Below, piece by piece: positions 1-5,488 of a DNA stretch of 6,551 bases. Each line of letters starts with the position of its first letter. Within the stretch, counting starts at the first letter, position 1. The stretch lies in the NCBI GenBank assembly GCA_025936595.1, contig JAICTB010000125.1, forward strand, positions 1 through 6,551. Direction: 5' to 3'. The DNA comes from Thermoleophilia bacterium. Its GTDB lineage: Bacteria > Actinomycetota > Thermoleophilia > Gaiellales > Gaiellaceae. Made by a program: the position numbers and the translations under genes. The notes beneath the pieces were generated by a model. It saw only the letters and a program-made list of their open reading frames with translations. It had not been told where the DNA came from and searched no databases.

Positions 1-363
1 GGCCGCGCCGAAGAACGCCGCCAGCACGAGGATCTGGGCCAGCGTCAGGTGCCCGCTCATGTCGAGCGCGAAGAAGACTGCCGTCACGACCGCGCGCGCG
101 ACGTCGGAGGAGATCATCAGAAGGCGCCGCGAATAGCGGTCGGCGAGCACGCCGCCCCAGAGGAGGGTCGTGAGCATCGCGAGCGACTCGAGCGCCAGGA
201 CGAATCCGAGCGAGCTCGCCTTTCCCGTCAGGTCGGTGACGCGCCAGCCGAGCGCGACGATGAACGCGGCGTCGCCGACGAACGAGATCGTCTGGCCGCC
301 CCAGAGGAGGCGGAAGTCGCGGCTGCGGAATGCCGCGAGCGTGCCTGCGCGCTCGGTGAGCAT
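1..363 (-). CDS. MFS transporter, N-terminal part (cut by window edge)
   Basis: This is the first 121 codons of a drug/proton-antiporter-type major facilitator, read leftwards off the edge. The translation opens MLTERAGTLAAFRSRDFRLL. Next comes a typical first helix (WGGQTISFVGDAAF, about residues 21-34, of the kind seen in MFS_3/enterobactin-exporter-like proteins), a second helix (about 52-71), the cytoplasmic motif A as GGVLADRYSRR (70-80), a third helix, and the start of a fourth. The ATG at 363 is secure: reading backwards in frame, a TAG stop occurs at 378-376 with no other start codon between. There is no Shine-Dalgarno site, and a TAGCTT hexamer lies 9 nt upstream, so the mRNA may be nearly leaderless. 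The gene is divergent from the HAD hydrolase. Family-level function (export of a small molecule across the inner membrane) is well supported; the substrate cannot be told. Confidence 0.9.
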   Translation of the reverse strand, partial: MLTERAGTLAAFRSRDFRLLWGGQTISFVGDAAFIVALGWRVTDLTGKASSLGFVLALESLAMLTTLLWGGVLADRYSRRLLMISSDVARAVVTAVFFALDMSGHLTLAQILVLAAFFGAA

Positions 364-388
364 GAGGGCGTCAAGCTATCGTCGGCCC
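364..388. promoter_or_regulatory. Short divergent promoter region with overlapping -10-like elements on both strands
   Basis: These 25 bp separate the MFS start (363, minus) from the preferred HAD start (389, plus). Plus strand: TATCGT at 377-382 fits the actinobacterial TANNNT -10 pattern and is followed by 6 nt and then GTG, the arrangement expected for a leaderless mRNA. Minus strand: TAGCTT at 378-373 is followed by 9 nt and then ATG. The two hexamers share positions 377-378. I see no convincing -35 box on either side. The promoter assignment is inference from hexamer match and spacing. Confidence 0.4.
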
Positions 389-1057
389 GTGCTGCGCGCA
401 GTTGTCTTCGACGTCGACTTCACGCTGGCGCGGCCCGGGCCGGACCTCGGGCCGGAGGGCTACCGCCGGCTCGGCGAGCGTTACGGGCTGTCGCTCGACC
501 CGTCGCGCTACGACGAGGCGCGCCGCGCGGCGTTCGCCACGCTGAAGCGACATCCGGAGCTCGATCACGACGAAGAGATCTGGGTTCTCTTCACGCAGCG
601 CATCATCGAAGGGATGGGCGGCGTCGGCGAGACGTACGCGGCGGCGCTCGAGATGGAAGGCGCGTGGAGTCACGCGGACCATTTCGAGCTGTACGACGAC
701 GCGCTGCCGGCGCTCGCAGAGCTGCGGCAGCACGGTCTGCGGATCGGGCTGCTCTCGAACAGCGCGCGCGACCTGGACGTGTTCGTCTCGCACCACGCGC
801 TCACGGCCGACGCGGTGCTCACGTCCATCTTGCACGGCAAGACGAAGCCGCACGAGACGATCTTCCGGCGGATGCTCGAGCTGCTCGACGTCGCGCCGGG
901 GGAGGCGGTGATGGTCGGCGACACGCTCGAGGACGACATCGAGGGCGCGCGTGCCGTCGGCATGCAGGCGCTCCTCATCGATCGCGAGGGGCGCTACCCG
1001 GAGCTCGAGTCGCTCGCCGGGTTGCGCGCACTCTCCAAGGCGCTCGGACTGGACTAA
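389..1057 (+). CDS. HAD-superfamily hydrolase (subfamily IA type)
   Basis: The 222-residue protein has all four haloacid dehalogenase motifs. Motif I is FDVDFT (nucleophile Asp8, acid/base Asp10), motif II is LLSNS (Ser123), motif III is the Lys-Pro in GKTKPHETIF (Lys153), and motif IV is GDTLEDD (Asp178, Asp183). Residues about 15-95 form the helical cap expected of subfamily IA, so a phosphatase or other small-molecule hydrolase acting in the cytoplasm is likely; the substrate is unknown. I chose GTG 389 because motif I should start within about ten residues of the N-terminus and a -10-like TATCGT lies 6 nt upstream. ATG 362 (nine residues longer) is the alternative, but it would interlock with the opposite-strand ATG at 363 through a CATG and has no usable ribosome site. 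The gene is first of a rightward series, 9 bp ahead of nfeD; its relation to the NfeD/stomatin pair is not obvious. Confidence 0.88.
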   Translation: MLRAVVFDVDFTLARPGPDLGPEGYRRLGERYGLSLDPSRYDEARRAAFATLKRHPELDHDEEIWVLFTQRIIEGMGGVGETYAAALEMEGAWSHADHFELYDDALPALAELRQHGLRIGLLSNSARDLDVFVSHHALTADAVLTSILHGKTKPHETIFRRMLELLDVAPGEAVMVGDTLEDDIEGARAVGMQALLIDREGRYPELESLAGLRALSKALGLD

Positions 1058-1060
1058 AGT
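1055..1060 (+). promoter_or_regulatory. Candidate -10 element (TAAAGT) for a leaderless nfeD-like mRNA, overlapping the HAD stop codon
   Basis: TAAAGT matches TANNNT and includes the TAA stop of the HAD gene. It is followed by exactly 6 nt and then GTG 1067, the same hexamer-to-GTG spacing as at 377-389. No Shine-Dalgarno site precedes GTG 1067. I infer an internal promoter allowing the NfeD/stomatin pair to be expressed apart from the HAD gene. The hexamer is short and could be chance. Confidence 0.35.
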
Positions 1061-1066
1061 CGCCTT

Positions 1067-1492
1067 GTGGTCTGGATCGTGTGGGTCGTGGTCGCCGTGG
1101 CGCTCGCCGTCGGGGAGATCCTCACGCCCGGCCTCTTCTTCCTCGGGCCGGTCGCCCTCGCGGCTGCGGCTGCGGCGATCACCGACGCGGCCGGCGGCGG
1201 CGCGATCGGGTCCGTGATCGTCTTCATCGTTGCATCGCTCGCGTCGCTTGCGTTCCTGCGCCCGGTCGCGCGGCGGCACGTGCGGCTGCCCGCACTCTCG
1301 CGCACGGGGACCGACGCCCTCGTCGGCCGAAAAGCGCTCGTCACGAGAACCGTCGACGAGAACGGCGGCCGCGTTCGCATCGGCGGCGAGGAGTGGTCTG
1401 CTCGTTCCTATCTCGACGGTCAGGTGCTCCGCGAGGGCGCCAGCGTCGACGTCATCCAGATCGAGGGCGCAACCGCGCTCGTCGCCGAATAG
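1067..1492 (+). CDS. NfeD-like membrane protein with OB-fold tail
   Basis: This 141-residue protein has two or three closely spaced hydrophobic segments (about 2-16, 22-41 and 46-66). The motif GEILTPGLFFLG (16-27) is typical of the short NfeD family. A soluble C-terminal OB-fold domain (about 83-141) contains LVGRKALV and GGEEWSARS. Members of this short class lack the ClpP-like protease domain of long NfeD proteins and work with a stomatin/SPFH partner in the membrane; the stomatin gene follows 9 bp downstream, which supports the call strongly. The start is GTG 1067, because the first hydrophobic segment begins at once and there is no room upstream. The stop TAG overlaps the ribosome-binding site of the next gene, suggesting translational coupling. 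The family assignment is firm; the cellular role (membrane microdomain organisation or quality control) is inferred from the family. Confidence 0.92.
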   Translation: MVWIVWVVVAVALAVGEILTPGLFFLGPVALAAAAAAITDAAGGGAIGSVIVFIVASLASLAFLRPVARRHVRLPALSRTGTDALVGRKALVTRTVDENGGRVRIGGEEWSARSYLDGQVLREGASVDVIQIEGATALVAE

Positions 1493-1497
1493 GAGGG
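1491..1497 (+). promoter_or_regulatory. Strong Shine-Dalgarno site for the stomatin gene
   Basis: AGGAGGG lies 4 nt before GTG 1502 and overlaps the TAG stop of the nfeD-like gene. It is the strongest ribosome-binding site in the window. It fixes the stomatin start and contrasts with the apparently leaderless genes around it. Confidence 0.85.
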
Positions 1498-1501
1498 TTC
1501 C

Positions 1502-2392
1502 GTGGCAGCATTGATCGTCCTGGCCGTGCTCGTCGTGCTCGTGCTCGTCGTGCTTGCACGCACGGTGCGCGTGATCCCGCAGGCGCGCGCGGGCGTCGTC
1601 GAGCGCCTCGGACGCTATTCGCGTACGCTGACGCCGGGGCTCGCCCTCGTGATCCCGTTCGTCGACCGTGTGCGCCCGCTGCTCGACCTGCGCGAGCAGG
1701 TGATCTCGTTCGATCCGCAGCCGGTGATCACGCAGGACAACCTGGTCGTGAGCATCGACTCCGTCATCTACTACCAGGTCACCGATCCGAAGTCGGCCAC
1801 CTACGAGATCGCGGCGCCCGTCGACGCGATCGACATGCTCACGGTGACGACGCTCCGGAACGTGATCGGCGGGATGACGCTCGAGCAGACGCTCACCTCA
1901 CGCGACTCGATCAACGACCAGCTGCGCGGAATCCTCGACGACGCGACCGGCAAGTGGGGGATTCGCGTGCACCGCGTCGAGCTGAAAGCGGTCGACCCGC
2001 CGCCGTCGATCAAGGACACGATGGAGAAGCAGATGCGCGCCGATCGCGAGAAGCGCGCCGCGATCCTGCAGGCCGAGGGCATCAAGCAGGCGGCGATCCT
2101 GACGGCGGAAGGGGAGAAGCAGTCGGCGATCCTGAAGGCAGAGGGGCAGAAGCAGGCCGCGATCCTCGCGGCCGAGGGGCAGTCGCAGGCGATCGGGACG
2201 GTCTTCAAGGCGATTCACGACGGCAGGCCCGACCCGCAGCTCCTCGCCTACCAGTACCTGCAGGTTCTGCCGCAGATCGCGCAGGGCGATGCCAACAAGA
2301 TCTGGGTGATCCCGAGCGAGCTGACGAAGGCGCTCGGAGGCATCTCGGACCGCCTGCTCCCTCCATCGAGTGAGAACTCCGATACAACGTGA
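1502..2392 (+). CDS. Stomatin/prohibitin-type SPFH protein (slipin, QmcA-like)
   Basis: The 296-residue protein has one N-terminal membrane segment (about 3-19), then an SPFH/band-7 domain (about 20-185) with the family pattern VIPQARAGVVERLGRYSRTL and PGLALVIPFVDRV. A coiled-coil region follows, with the stomatin signature MEKQMRADREKRA (174-186). Residues 186-229 are four tandem 11-residue units of the form AAILxAEGxKQ. The tail (about 245-282) has the Q-rich, KIWVIPSE segment usual in slipins. Such proteins form membrane-bound oligomeric cages and act with NfeD partners; here the nfeD-like gene is directly upstream with a coupled start. Length and order of domains are normal for the family. 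Role in this organism (membrane microdomains, protease control or fluidity) is inferred. The stop codon lies in a small inverted repeat. Confidence 0.95.
   Translation: MAALIVLAVLVVLVLVVLARTVRVIPQARAGVVERLGRYSRTLTPGLALVIPFVDRVRPLLDLREQVISFDPQPVITQDNLVVSIDSVIYYQVTDPKSATYEIAAPVDAIDMLTVTTLRNVIGGMTLEQTLTSRDSINDQLRGILDDATGKWGIRVHRVELKAVDPPPSIKDTMEKQMRADREKRAAILQAEGIKQAAILTAEGEKQSAILKAEGQKQAAILAAEGQSQAIGTVFKAIHDGRPDPQLLAYQYLQVLPQIAQGDANKIWVIPSELTKALGGISDRLLPPSSENSDTT
2057..2188 (+). repeat. Four in-frame 33-bp tandem repeats inside the stomatin gene
   Basis: The units are 2057-2089, 2090-2122, 2123-2155 and 2156-2188. Each encodes an 11-residue block with consensus AAILxAEGxKQ. The core ATCCT and the GAG/GAA-GG codons are kept, while third positions and two variable residues differ. 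The period is eleven residues (hendecad), which fits a straight or slightly right-handed coiled coil lining an oligomeric ring. Similar blocks occur in other slipins, so the repeat is expected in kind; the copy number may vary between strains. Confidence 0.9.
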
Positions 2393-2402
2393 GGGTTCAC
2401 GT
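2387..2402. promoter_or_regulatory. 16-bp inverted repeat (ACGTGA-GGGT-TCACGT) at the stomatin/flippase junction
   Basis: There are perfect 6-bp arms (2387-2392 and 2397-2402) around a 4-nt loop. The left arm holds the TGA stop of the stomatin gene. The GAGGG ribosome site for a short ORF starting at 2401 lies partly in the loop, and the right arm enters that GTG. It could be an RNA hairpin masking a ribosome site, or a protein-binding palindrome. It lacks a T-run, so it is not a standard intrinsic terminator. Being short, it could be chance. Confidence 0.35.
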
Positions 2403-2508
2403 GCCGATGTACGCGGTAGTTGCTTCTTCTGAAACGCCTCCTCAACATGTCGTTTGTGCTCGTCGCAGTCGCGGTGTCGGTGCTCGTCGCGCGGCATTTC
2501 GCTCATAG
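2401..2508 (+). CDS. Possible 35-codon leader ORF ahead of the flippase-like gene
   Basis: GTG at 2401 has GAGGG (2391-2395) at a 5-nt spacing, a proper Shine-Dalgarno arrangement, whereas the next gene has none. The frame encodes 35 residues beginning MPMYAVVASSETPP, stops at TAG 2506-2508, and overlaps the first 30 codons of the flippase-like gene in another frame. No family is recognisable and the second half is arginine-rich, as expected of a shadow frame in high-GC DNA. It may be a translated leader that couples initiation to the downstream gene, or a trace of a frameshift in that gene's 5' end, or nothing. Confidence 0.25.
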   Translation: MPMYAVVASSETPPQHVVCARRSRGVGARRAAFRS

Positions 2509-3376
2509 CGGCTGGCCGCTTCCCCGCGCCAACTTCTGGCTCGTCGGTCTCGCGGCCGTGATCCTCTTCGCCGCGTACGCCGCCAAGGCGTGGGGCTGGC
2601 AGCATCTCTTCCGGAACGGCCAGCGTCCTGCGGTGCTGACGCTCGCCGCCGCAGGCGGTGCCGCGTCGGTCGGCGGGATCGCGCTGCCGGGCCGCTGCGA
2701 CGAGGTGATCCGCGTCGCGGTCGTTCGCCGCTGCCGCCGTACGCGCGCGAGCGTCGGCGCGGTCGCGCTCTCGCTCTTCCTGCTCGGTCTGCTCGACAGC
2801 GCCGCGCTGACGCCGCTCGCGTCGGTCGCGCTCGGGGTCGCGCACGTCGACGGGTGGATGCAAGCAGGCTTGGTCGTCGTTGCGGTCGCCGGCGTCGCAG
2901 CCGCGGCCGTCGTCCTGGCGCTGCCGCGCCTCGCCGGGCTGCGGTTTTTCACGCGCTTCAGGCTCGCGCGCTGGATCGGCGACAACGCGACGCCTCCGCG
3001 CGAGGCGGTCTGGGCGTGGATCGGCGTCGCGATGTCGTGGGTGCTGCGCGCGCTCGCGGTCTTCGTTCTCCTGGCGGCGCTCGGCTTCGGCGCGGACTTC
3101 GCGCTCGCGCTCGCGTTCGTCTGCGCGTCGTCGGCGTCGGCGGTGCTGCCGATCGCGCCTGCGGGAGCCGCGGTTCAGGCAGGCGCGGGCGCCGCGATTC
3201 TCGTCGCGTCGGGTGTGCACACGGAGGATGCCGTCGCGTTCGGGATCGCCGCGCAGGCGCTTCTGATGGCGGCAGGGTTCGCGTTCGTGCTCGCGCTCGC
3301 CGGCTGGCACGCGCAGGGCAGGCTTCAGCAGGTCGCCGTCGCGGGGCACCTGCGCAGGACCCGCACGCTCGGATAG
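2420..3376 (+). CDS. Flippase-like membrane protein (lysylphosphatidylglycerol synthetase TM-region / UPF0104 type)
   Basis: The 318-residue integral membrane protein has about seven or eight hydrophobic helices (near 10-25, 39-57, 70-88, 112-130, 149-168, 197-221, 225-247, 270-296). Between helices 3 and 4 is LPGRCDEVIRVAVVRRC (89-105). It corresponds to the family pattern P-x-R-x-x-E-x-x-R that marks the LPG synthetase TM-region/flippase-like fold; here the usual Gly before Glu is Asp. A second family-like segment, PIAPAGAAVQAGAG, lies at 244-257. No C-terminal catalytic synthetase domain follows, so lipid or polyprenyl-lipid translocation is a better guess than aminoacylation. The start is uncertain. 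TTG 2420 gives a short basic N-terminus before the first helix (LLLKRLLNM); ATG 2447 is nine codons later; neither has a Shine-Dalgarno site. Its last 17 codons overlap the convergent lysyl-oxidase gene. Confidence 0.75.
   Translation: MLLLKRLLNMSFVLVAVAVSVLVARHFAHSGWPLPRANFWLVGLAAVILFAAYAAKAWGWQHLFRNGQRPAVLTLAAAGGAASVGGIALPGRCDEVIRVAVVRRCRRTRASVGAVALSLFLLGLLDSAALTPLASVALGVAHVDGWMQAGLVVVAVAGVAAAAVVLALPRLAGLRFFTRFRLARWIGDNATPPREAVWAWIGVAMSWVLRALAVFVLLAALGFGADFALALAFVCASSASAVLPIAPAGAAVQAGAGAAILVASGVHTEDAVAFGIAAQALLMAAGFAFVLALAGWHAQGRLQQVAVAGHLRRTRTLG
3325..3376. other. 52-bp tail-to-tail overlap of two coding regions
   Basis: The flippase-like gene ends with TAG at 3374-3376. The convergent lysyl-oxidase gene ends with TGA at 3327-3325. 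The oxidase tail within the overlap (VLRRCP and a final Cys) looks like a genuine family C-terminus, so the overlap appears real. No intrinsic terminator is visible for either strand here. Confidence 0.85.
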
Positions 3377-4614
3377 CCGCCCCGCCAAGTGAGGCGGATG
3401 CGCACCGACGCCGCGTCGTTGTCGTAGCGGAGCTCATGCAGCCGCATCGACGCGTTCACGCGATGCATCAGCACGTAGATCCCCGTCGGCACGCCGGTGA
3501 TGTCGACGTTCTGTCCGTGGAAGAACGCCGGGTAGCGGTCGGTGTACCCCGGCGTCGTCCCCATCACGACGCGCCTCGCTTCGGGGTGGTACTGCTCGCA
3601 GTCGCCGAGGAAGTGCGGCCGGCGGCCGGGCCAGTAGCCGGGCGCTGCTCCCCAGTGGTCGGCGAGGCAGAAGCCGCTCTTGCGGTCGCGCACGAGCGTC
3701 CGTCCGTCCGTGGTGCGCAGCTCGAACGAGTCGAAGCGCATCAGGTGCCAGTGGTGATGCGGCGGCGAGTTCGTGTAGCGGAACTGCGCGACGCCGGCGT
3801 ACGTGCGGACCTTGCTGTTCGACAGACGCACACGCTGCGTCCCGATCATGCGCGACTGGCCGGGGGCCCGCACGCCGACGAGCTCGGACGGGCCGAGGCC
3901 GACGTTGTCGACGAGCGAGGTGAAGCCGAGCAGGAAGTGCCCGGCCCCGCCCGCGATCACGAGGTCCGTCGGCGCACGCTGGTCGAAGTCCGGCAGCAGC
4001 TCGCGCGCATGCCTGGCCGGCCGCCAGGCGGGCTGGGCGCCGCGGTGGATCGCCCGGTCGCCGACGTAGATGATGTCGTCGCGAACGTAGGCGAGCGCCC
4101 CCGCCGGCGACCATGCGGGCGACACGCCCTCGGCCACCACGGCGCCCCGGACCACGATCTCCCCATCGCGCACGACGGCGAGGCGGCCGTCGGACGCATA
4201 CGCCGGATCCTCGCCCTCGCCGGCGACGCGCGCGTCGCCGCCCGCCCAGCGCACCGTGATCACCTGATCGTCCCGGTCGAACGCGAGACGCTTCCCGTCC
4301 GGTGACCAGGCCGGGTGCGCCCCGGCGGCGAGGCGCCGCTCGTCGACCCCGTCGGCCCGGACGGTCCAGACGAAGCCGCCGCGCGTGAACGCGAGCCTGC
4401 GGCCGTTCGGCGACCACGCCGGCTGATCCGCGCCGGCGACGAGCTTGCCGCGGTGGCTGCCGTCGGCATCGGCCACCCACAGGTTGCCGCGCGTGACGTA
4501 GGCGATCCGCTCGCCCGACGGGCTCCAGGCCGGCGCGTAGCCGACTTGCAGCACGCGGTGCGCGCCGACATGCAGCCCTGCAAGCGCGAACGCGAGCGCG
4601 GCGAGGCCGTTCAC
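3325..4614 (-). CDS. Probably secreted PD40 beta-propeller / lysyl-oxidase fusion protein
   Basis: The 429-residue protein has two parts. Residues about 25-200 are a TolB/PD40-like propeller with blade signatures PAWSPxG at 28, 65, 101 and 166 and weaker ones at 137 (PAYASDG) and 195 (PAWRP). Residues about 207-429 are a lysyl-oxidase domain. In this domain the copper-ligand stretch HHHWH (286-290) reads H-x-H-x-H, followed by MRFDSFELR. RKSGFCL (311-317) supplies the lysine (Lys312) and DRYPAFFHGQ (359-368) the tyrosine (Tyr361) that align with the lysine tyrosylquinone cofactor pair of animal LOX. NVDITGVPTGIYVL is also family-typical, as is the Cys-containing tail. The family oxidises primary amines to aldehydes with H2O2 release; the substrate here is unknown. 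The N-terminus is hydrophobic (3-14) but lacks basic residues, so export is likely but not proven. GTG 4614 overlaps the upstream TGA (GTGA), with GAGGAG 5 nt before it, which fixes the start. Confidence 0.85.
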   Translation of the reverse strand: MNGLAALAFALAGLHVGAHRVLQVGYAPAWSPSGERIAYVTRGNLWVADADGSHRGKLVAGADQPAWSPNGRRLAFTRGGFVWTVRADGVDERRLAAGAHPAWSPDGKRLAFDRDDQVITVRWAGGDARVAGEGEDPAYASDGRLAVVRDGEIVVRGAVVAEGVSPAWSPAGALAYVRDDIIYVGDRAIHRGAQPAWRPARHARELLPDFDQRAPTDLVIAGGAGHFLLGFTSLVDNVGLGPSELVGVRAPGQSRMIGTQRVRLSNSKVRTYAGVAQFRYTNSPPHHHWHLMRFDSFELRTTDGRTLVRDRKSGFCLADHWGAAPGYWPGRRPHFLGDCEQYHPEARRVVMGTTPGYTDRYPAFFHGQNVDITGVPTGIYVLMHRVNASMRLHELRYDNDAASVRIRLTWRGGYPSVRVLRRCPATATC

Positions 4615-5465
4615 GCGAGCTCCTCGGCCGCCTCGGCGATCGTCAGCACCGGCCCGGCGCACGTGTCCTTGCCTTCGAGGAGCGTCCGCCATTCGTGCAG
4701 CGGGCGCTCCCGGATCAGCGCGGCGAGCTCCGGGAGGTCGGGCTCGAACGCGCGGTCGATCAGGTCGGGCCGCTCGAGGAGGGTGCACAGGTTGCGCCAG
4801 AACTTCGGCTCGAGCGCTGCGACGGTGAGGTGCCGGCCGTCCGCCGTCTCGTAGATGCGATAGCAGGCGACGCCGCCGGTGAGGAGACGCGGGCGTGGGT
4901 CCCCTTCCAGCCGATGCGCCACGAGCCGGTGTGCATTGTGCGTCATCGAGACGACGATGCGCGCGCCGACTCCGGTGCGCTCGCGCTGGAGGAGCGCGGC
5001 GAGCACTTCGATCACCGCGCCCTGCGCGCCCGCGGCGAGATCGGCGATCTGCACCGGCGGCACGGCCGGTGCGGTGTCGGCGAGCACGCCGGCGTAGCCG
5101 AGGTAGTTCAGGTCATGCCCCGCCTCGAGCGCGTGCGGCCCAGTGGCGCCGAAGCCCGTGATCGAGCAGACGATCGCGCGCCGCGGCAGCGGCGCGGCGA
5201 GCCGCTCGAAGACGCCGGGCCGGAAGCCTTCGAGCACGACGTCCGCTTCGTCGAGGACCGGCGGCGCCGGTTCGCTTCGCGCGTCCCAGGAGAGGATCTC
5301 CTTCCCGTCGTTCAGCGCGCGGTGCCACGACTCCGGCATCGGGTCGCCCTCCGGCGGCTCGACCTTGACGACGCGCGCGCCGAGCCGCAGGAGCTCGCGG
5401 CTTGCGAATGGGCCAGGCAACTGCCGTGTGAAGTCGACGACCGTCGTTCCGCTCAATGCAGCCAC
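4611..5465 (-). CDS. Short CaiB/BaiF family III CoA-transferase, alpha-methylacyl-CoA racemase-like
   Basis: The 284-residue cytoplasmic enzyme opens with the family start LSGTTVVDFTRQLPGPF and continues with GARVVKVEPPEGDP (29-42) and VLEGFRPGVFERL (77-89). ITGFGATGP (102-110) leads to AGHDLNYL, where His117/Asp118 match the catalytic His of bacterial methylacyl-CoA racemase. ADLAAG carries Asp142, matching its catalytic Asp, and AALEPKFW carries Glu219, another conserved residue. GKDTCAGPVL (265-274) is also racemase-like. These points favour a racemase/epimerase of 2-methylacyl-CoA over a true CoA-transferase. The protein is short: known racemases are near 360 residues, and this one has a trimmed linker and stops soon after the APVL-type motif. 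The start is GTG 5465 (TTG 5456 is possible); an in-frame TAA lies at 5477-5475. It is coupled to the oxidase gene downstream and divergent from a FadR-like regulator. Confidence 0.88.
   Translation of the reverse strand: MAALSGTTVVDFTRQLPGPFASRELLRLGARVVKVEPPEGDPMPESWHRALNDGKEILSWDARSEPAPPVLDEADVVLEGFRPGVFERLAAPLPRRAIVCSITGFGATGPHALEAGHDLNYLGYAGVLADTAPAVPPVQIADLAAGAQGAVIEVLAALLQRERTGVGARIVVSMTHNAHRLVAHRLEGDPRPRLLTGGVACYRIYETADGRHLTVAALEPKFWRNLCTLLERPDLIDRAFEPDLPELAALIRERPLHEWRTLLEGKDTCAGPVLTIAEAAEELA
4620..4625 (-). promoter_or_regulatory. Shine-Dalgarno site for the lysyl-oxidase gene
   Basis: Read on the minus strand, GAGGAG lies 5 nt before GTG 4614, inside the last codons of the CoA-transferase gene. 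Together with the GTGA overlap (4611-4614) it supports translational coupling and rules against longer in-frame starts upstream. Confidence 0.7.
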
Positions 5466-5488
5466 GCGGGCCGATTATGCTCCGTGGC
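5461..5488. promoter_or_regulatory. Inverted repeat GCCACG-N16-CGTGGC, candidate operator of the TetR regulator
   Basis: Six-bp arms at 5461-5466 and 5483-5488 flank the shared -10 region and include the minus-strand start codon and a GTG at 5484. TetR-family dimers usually bind a palindrome in just this place, between the regulator gene and its divergent target. The arms are GC-rich and the spacer is long, so this is a weak candidate. Confidence 0.3.

Noticed and set aside
170..388. N-terminal extension of the HAD protein
   Set aside because: HAD motif I normally lies within the first ten or so residues. The extension overlaps the MFS coding sequence and has no conserved feature.
49..2373. 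Very long open frame on the plus strand spanning the MFS, HAD, NfeD and stomatin genes
   Set aside because: The product is almost all Arg, Ala, Gly and Asp with no domain. It runs across four well-supported genes on other frames, a common artefact of GC-rich DNA.
1898..3388. Long minus-strand open frame opposite the stomatin and flippase-like genes
   Set aside because: It is rich in Arg, Asp and Glu without recognisable domains, and mirrors the codon structure of the real plus-strand genes.
2590..4305. Long plus-strand open frame across the flippase-like and lysyl-oxidase genes
   Set aside because: Low-complexity Arg/Ala-rich translation with no motif. It crosses a convergent gene junction.
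4615..4788. N-terminal extension of the lysyl-oxidase protein by 58 residues
   Set aside because: The extension is Arg/Pro-rich and lies wholly inside the CoA-transferase gene. GTG 4614 has a good Shine-Dalgarno site and directly precedes the hydrophobic N-terminus.
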